A stretch of DNA of 64,000 nucleotides from Clostridium_X cadaveris (GTDB taxonomy: Bacteria; Bacillota; Clostridia; Clostridiales; Clostridiaceae): assembly GCF_039521325.1 (NCBI RefSeq), contig NZ_BAAACD010000007.1. One strand, written 5' to 3'. Shown here piece after piece: positions 62,967-64,000 of the stretch. The first letter of the stretch is position 1. Each line of letters opens with the position of its first letter. The notes under the pieces are model-generated. The model saw only the letters and a program-made list of their open reading frames with translations. It made no database searches and was not told the DNA's origin. The translations under genes were made by a program, and so were the position numbers.

Positions 62967-63066
62967 ACTTTTCACCTCTCTCCATTACTATATTTTTATT
63001 TTAATACATTAAACTTAAACATATACTACTTTTTTGTATTTTTATCTCTTATATTTTGTAATATAA

Positions 63067-63098
63067 AAAAACTGCTTCTAATTACTTTGAAGCAGTTT
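63067..63098 (-). terminator. terminator of the PTS gene
   Basis: AAACTGCTTC / GAAGCAGTTT stem with a 10-nt loop; T-rich on the minus strand. Confidence 0.8.
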
Positions 63099-63149
63099 TC
63101 AAAAGAATTTATTTATTAAACTTTGAGATTAAGATAAAATACTTACTTA

Positions 63150-64000
63150 TTATTGTGCATCTTCAGAGATTATTTTCTTTCTATTCCATACCATTAATCC
63201 TGCTGTAAAGGCTGTTATTAATGCTAATCCTATTGTCTTAAATTCAACAAGTTTTATTATTAACCATGGTAATGGGCTTGAACCATAATCTATGCTTGAT
63301 ATTAATCTTGCACCATCTGGTATAGCAAACTTAGCGGCTACAGCAGCTTCTGTAAATAATGGTGCTATGTTTGTTCCTATTAAAAGTCCCAATCCAACTG
63401 TTATTACCCCTATAACAAAAGTTCTAAAAAAGTCTCCTTTTGCTAATGGTACTATAAGTACAAACATGAATGGAAGTCCCGCCAAGGATGCAAATGGTAA
63501 GAATTGATTTCCTGGTACGATAACTGCTAATAATAATGTAACTGGTACAAGTACAAGTGATACTGCTAATGTTACAGGATGTCCAACACTTACTGCAGAA
63601 TCTAATCCTATGTATAGCTTAGCTTTACCCGCAAACTTACGTTGGATAAGTTCTTGAACTGATTCTGATACTGGCATAAGACCTTCCATTAATATAGCTG
63701 CCATTTTTGGAGTTAATACTAGTACTGCTCCCATAATAACAGCTAAGTTTAAAGTATCTTTTACGTTATACTTTGCAAGTAATCCTAATAGTACACCTAT
63801 TAAAGTTCCTAATATAGCTGGATCTCCAAATATTCCAAATTTCTTTTGAATATCATTTGCATCTAATTTTATCTTGTTTATTCCTGGTATAACATCTAAT
63901 ATTTTATTAACAATCCATGCTATAGGAACATATGATGCTGAAAATCCATGTGGTATTGATATTCCTGGAAGTCCTAGTTCCTTTTCTACCTTTGGAGCAG
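63150..64000 (-). CDS. PTS galactitol-type EIIC component (partial, runs off the right edge)
   Basis: The 3' part of a membrane transporter; the frame is open to the end of the window, giving 283 codons. It has at least seven hydrophobic segments, with EIIC-Gat hallmarks: SIPHGFSASYVPIAW, LTPKMAAILMEGLMPVSESV, GLDSAVSVGHPVTLA and GTNIAPLFTEAA. It imports a sugar alcohol such as galactitol with phosphorylation by partner EIIA/EIIB, which would lie to the right. The start codon is outside the window. Confidence 0.88.
   Translation of the reverse strand, partial: APKVEKELGLPGISIPHGFSASYVPIAWIVNKILDVIPGINKIKLDANDIQKKFGIFGDPAILGTLIGVLLGLLAKYNVKDTLNLAVIMGAVLVLTPKMAAILMEGLMPVSESVQELIQRKFAGKAKLYIGLDSAVSVGHPVTLAVSLVLVPVTLLLAVIVPGNQFLPFASLAGLPFMFVLIVPLAKGDFFRTFVIGVITVGLGLLIGTNIAPLFTEAAVAAKFAIPDGARLISSIDYGSSPLPWLIIKLVEFKTIGLALITAFTAGLMVWNRKKIISEDAQ

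Overview
The window looks like chromosome of a low-GC, spore-forming Clostridium-type Firmicute. Reasons: very A+T-rich DNA, strong AGGAGG-type ribosome binding sites, dense intrinsic terminators, two Csp-like subtilases related to germination proteases, FeoA/FeoB iron uptake, amino-acid fermentation genes (tyrosine phenol-lyase, M20 peptidase, BrnQ, PatB) and paired short chromate transporters. I cannot name the species.

Layout. 0.1-3.8 kb: two tandem Csp-like serine proteases, both with a complete catalytic triad. 3.9-8.1 kb: an operon of ApbE flavin transferase, an FMN-binding lipoprotein and a large four-site FMN-binding surface protein, behind a promoter with a clear Fur box. 8.3-10.4 kb: LMW phosphatase and a MATE exporter. 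10.5-16.0 kb: DUF1177, M20 peptidase and two membrane proteins (one DUF3100), divergent from a PucR-type regulator. 16.0-21.3 kb: feoA-feoA-feoB-FeoB-associated protein-DUF3793, divergent from a DtxR-family regulator with matching palindromes, then two chromate transporter halves. 21.4-30.8 kb: methyltransferases, SulP transporter, Nudix, GntR, tyrosine phenol-lyase, an anti-sigma protein beside a gutted sigma gene, and an EamA transporter with a histidine-rich tail.

30.9-44.1 kb is an accessory island full of broken genes: a Tn916-type integrase remnant, an intact arsR-permease-thioredoxin cassette with three matching operators, the 3' end of a dead group II intron, a fused sigma/anti-sigma pseudogene, a metallo-beta-lactamase-fold remnant, a 1686-residue BspA-like repeat surface protein, a YeeE/YedE sulfur transporter and a zinc-finger-like membrane protein interrupted by an in-frame TGA.

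44.4-64 kb returns to ordinary chromosome: the GGGtGRT/NifU-like pair, an Fe-S aldo/keto reductase, BrnQ, DUF1846, a HAD phosphatase, a second MATE, an orphan cobalamin riboswitch with no recognisable gene behind it, an L,D-transpeptidase, a HIRAN protein, PatB, a TetM-like GTPase, a prolyl oligopeptidase, DUF488 and the 3' part of a galactitol-type PTS EIIC running off the right edge.

The main themes are iron (Fur and DtxR-type operators on separate operons), extracytoplasmic flavin redox, and gene decay. The most unusual signals are the iron-controlled flavinylation operon with an ApbE lacking an export signal, the orphan B12 riboswitch, a TGA followed at once by a strong hairpin and an in-frame extension, and two dispersed repeats, one showing compensatory base changes.
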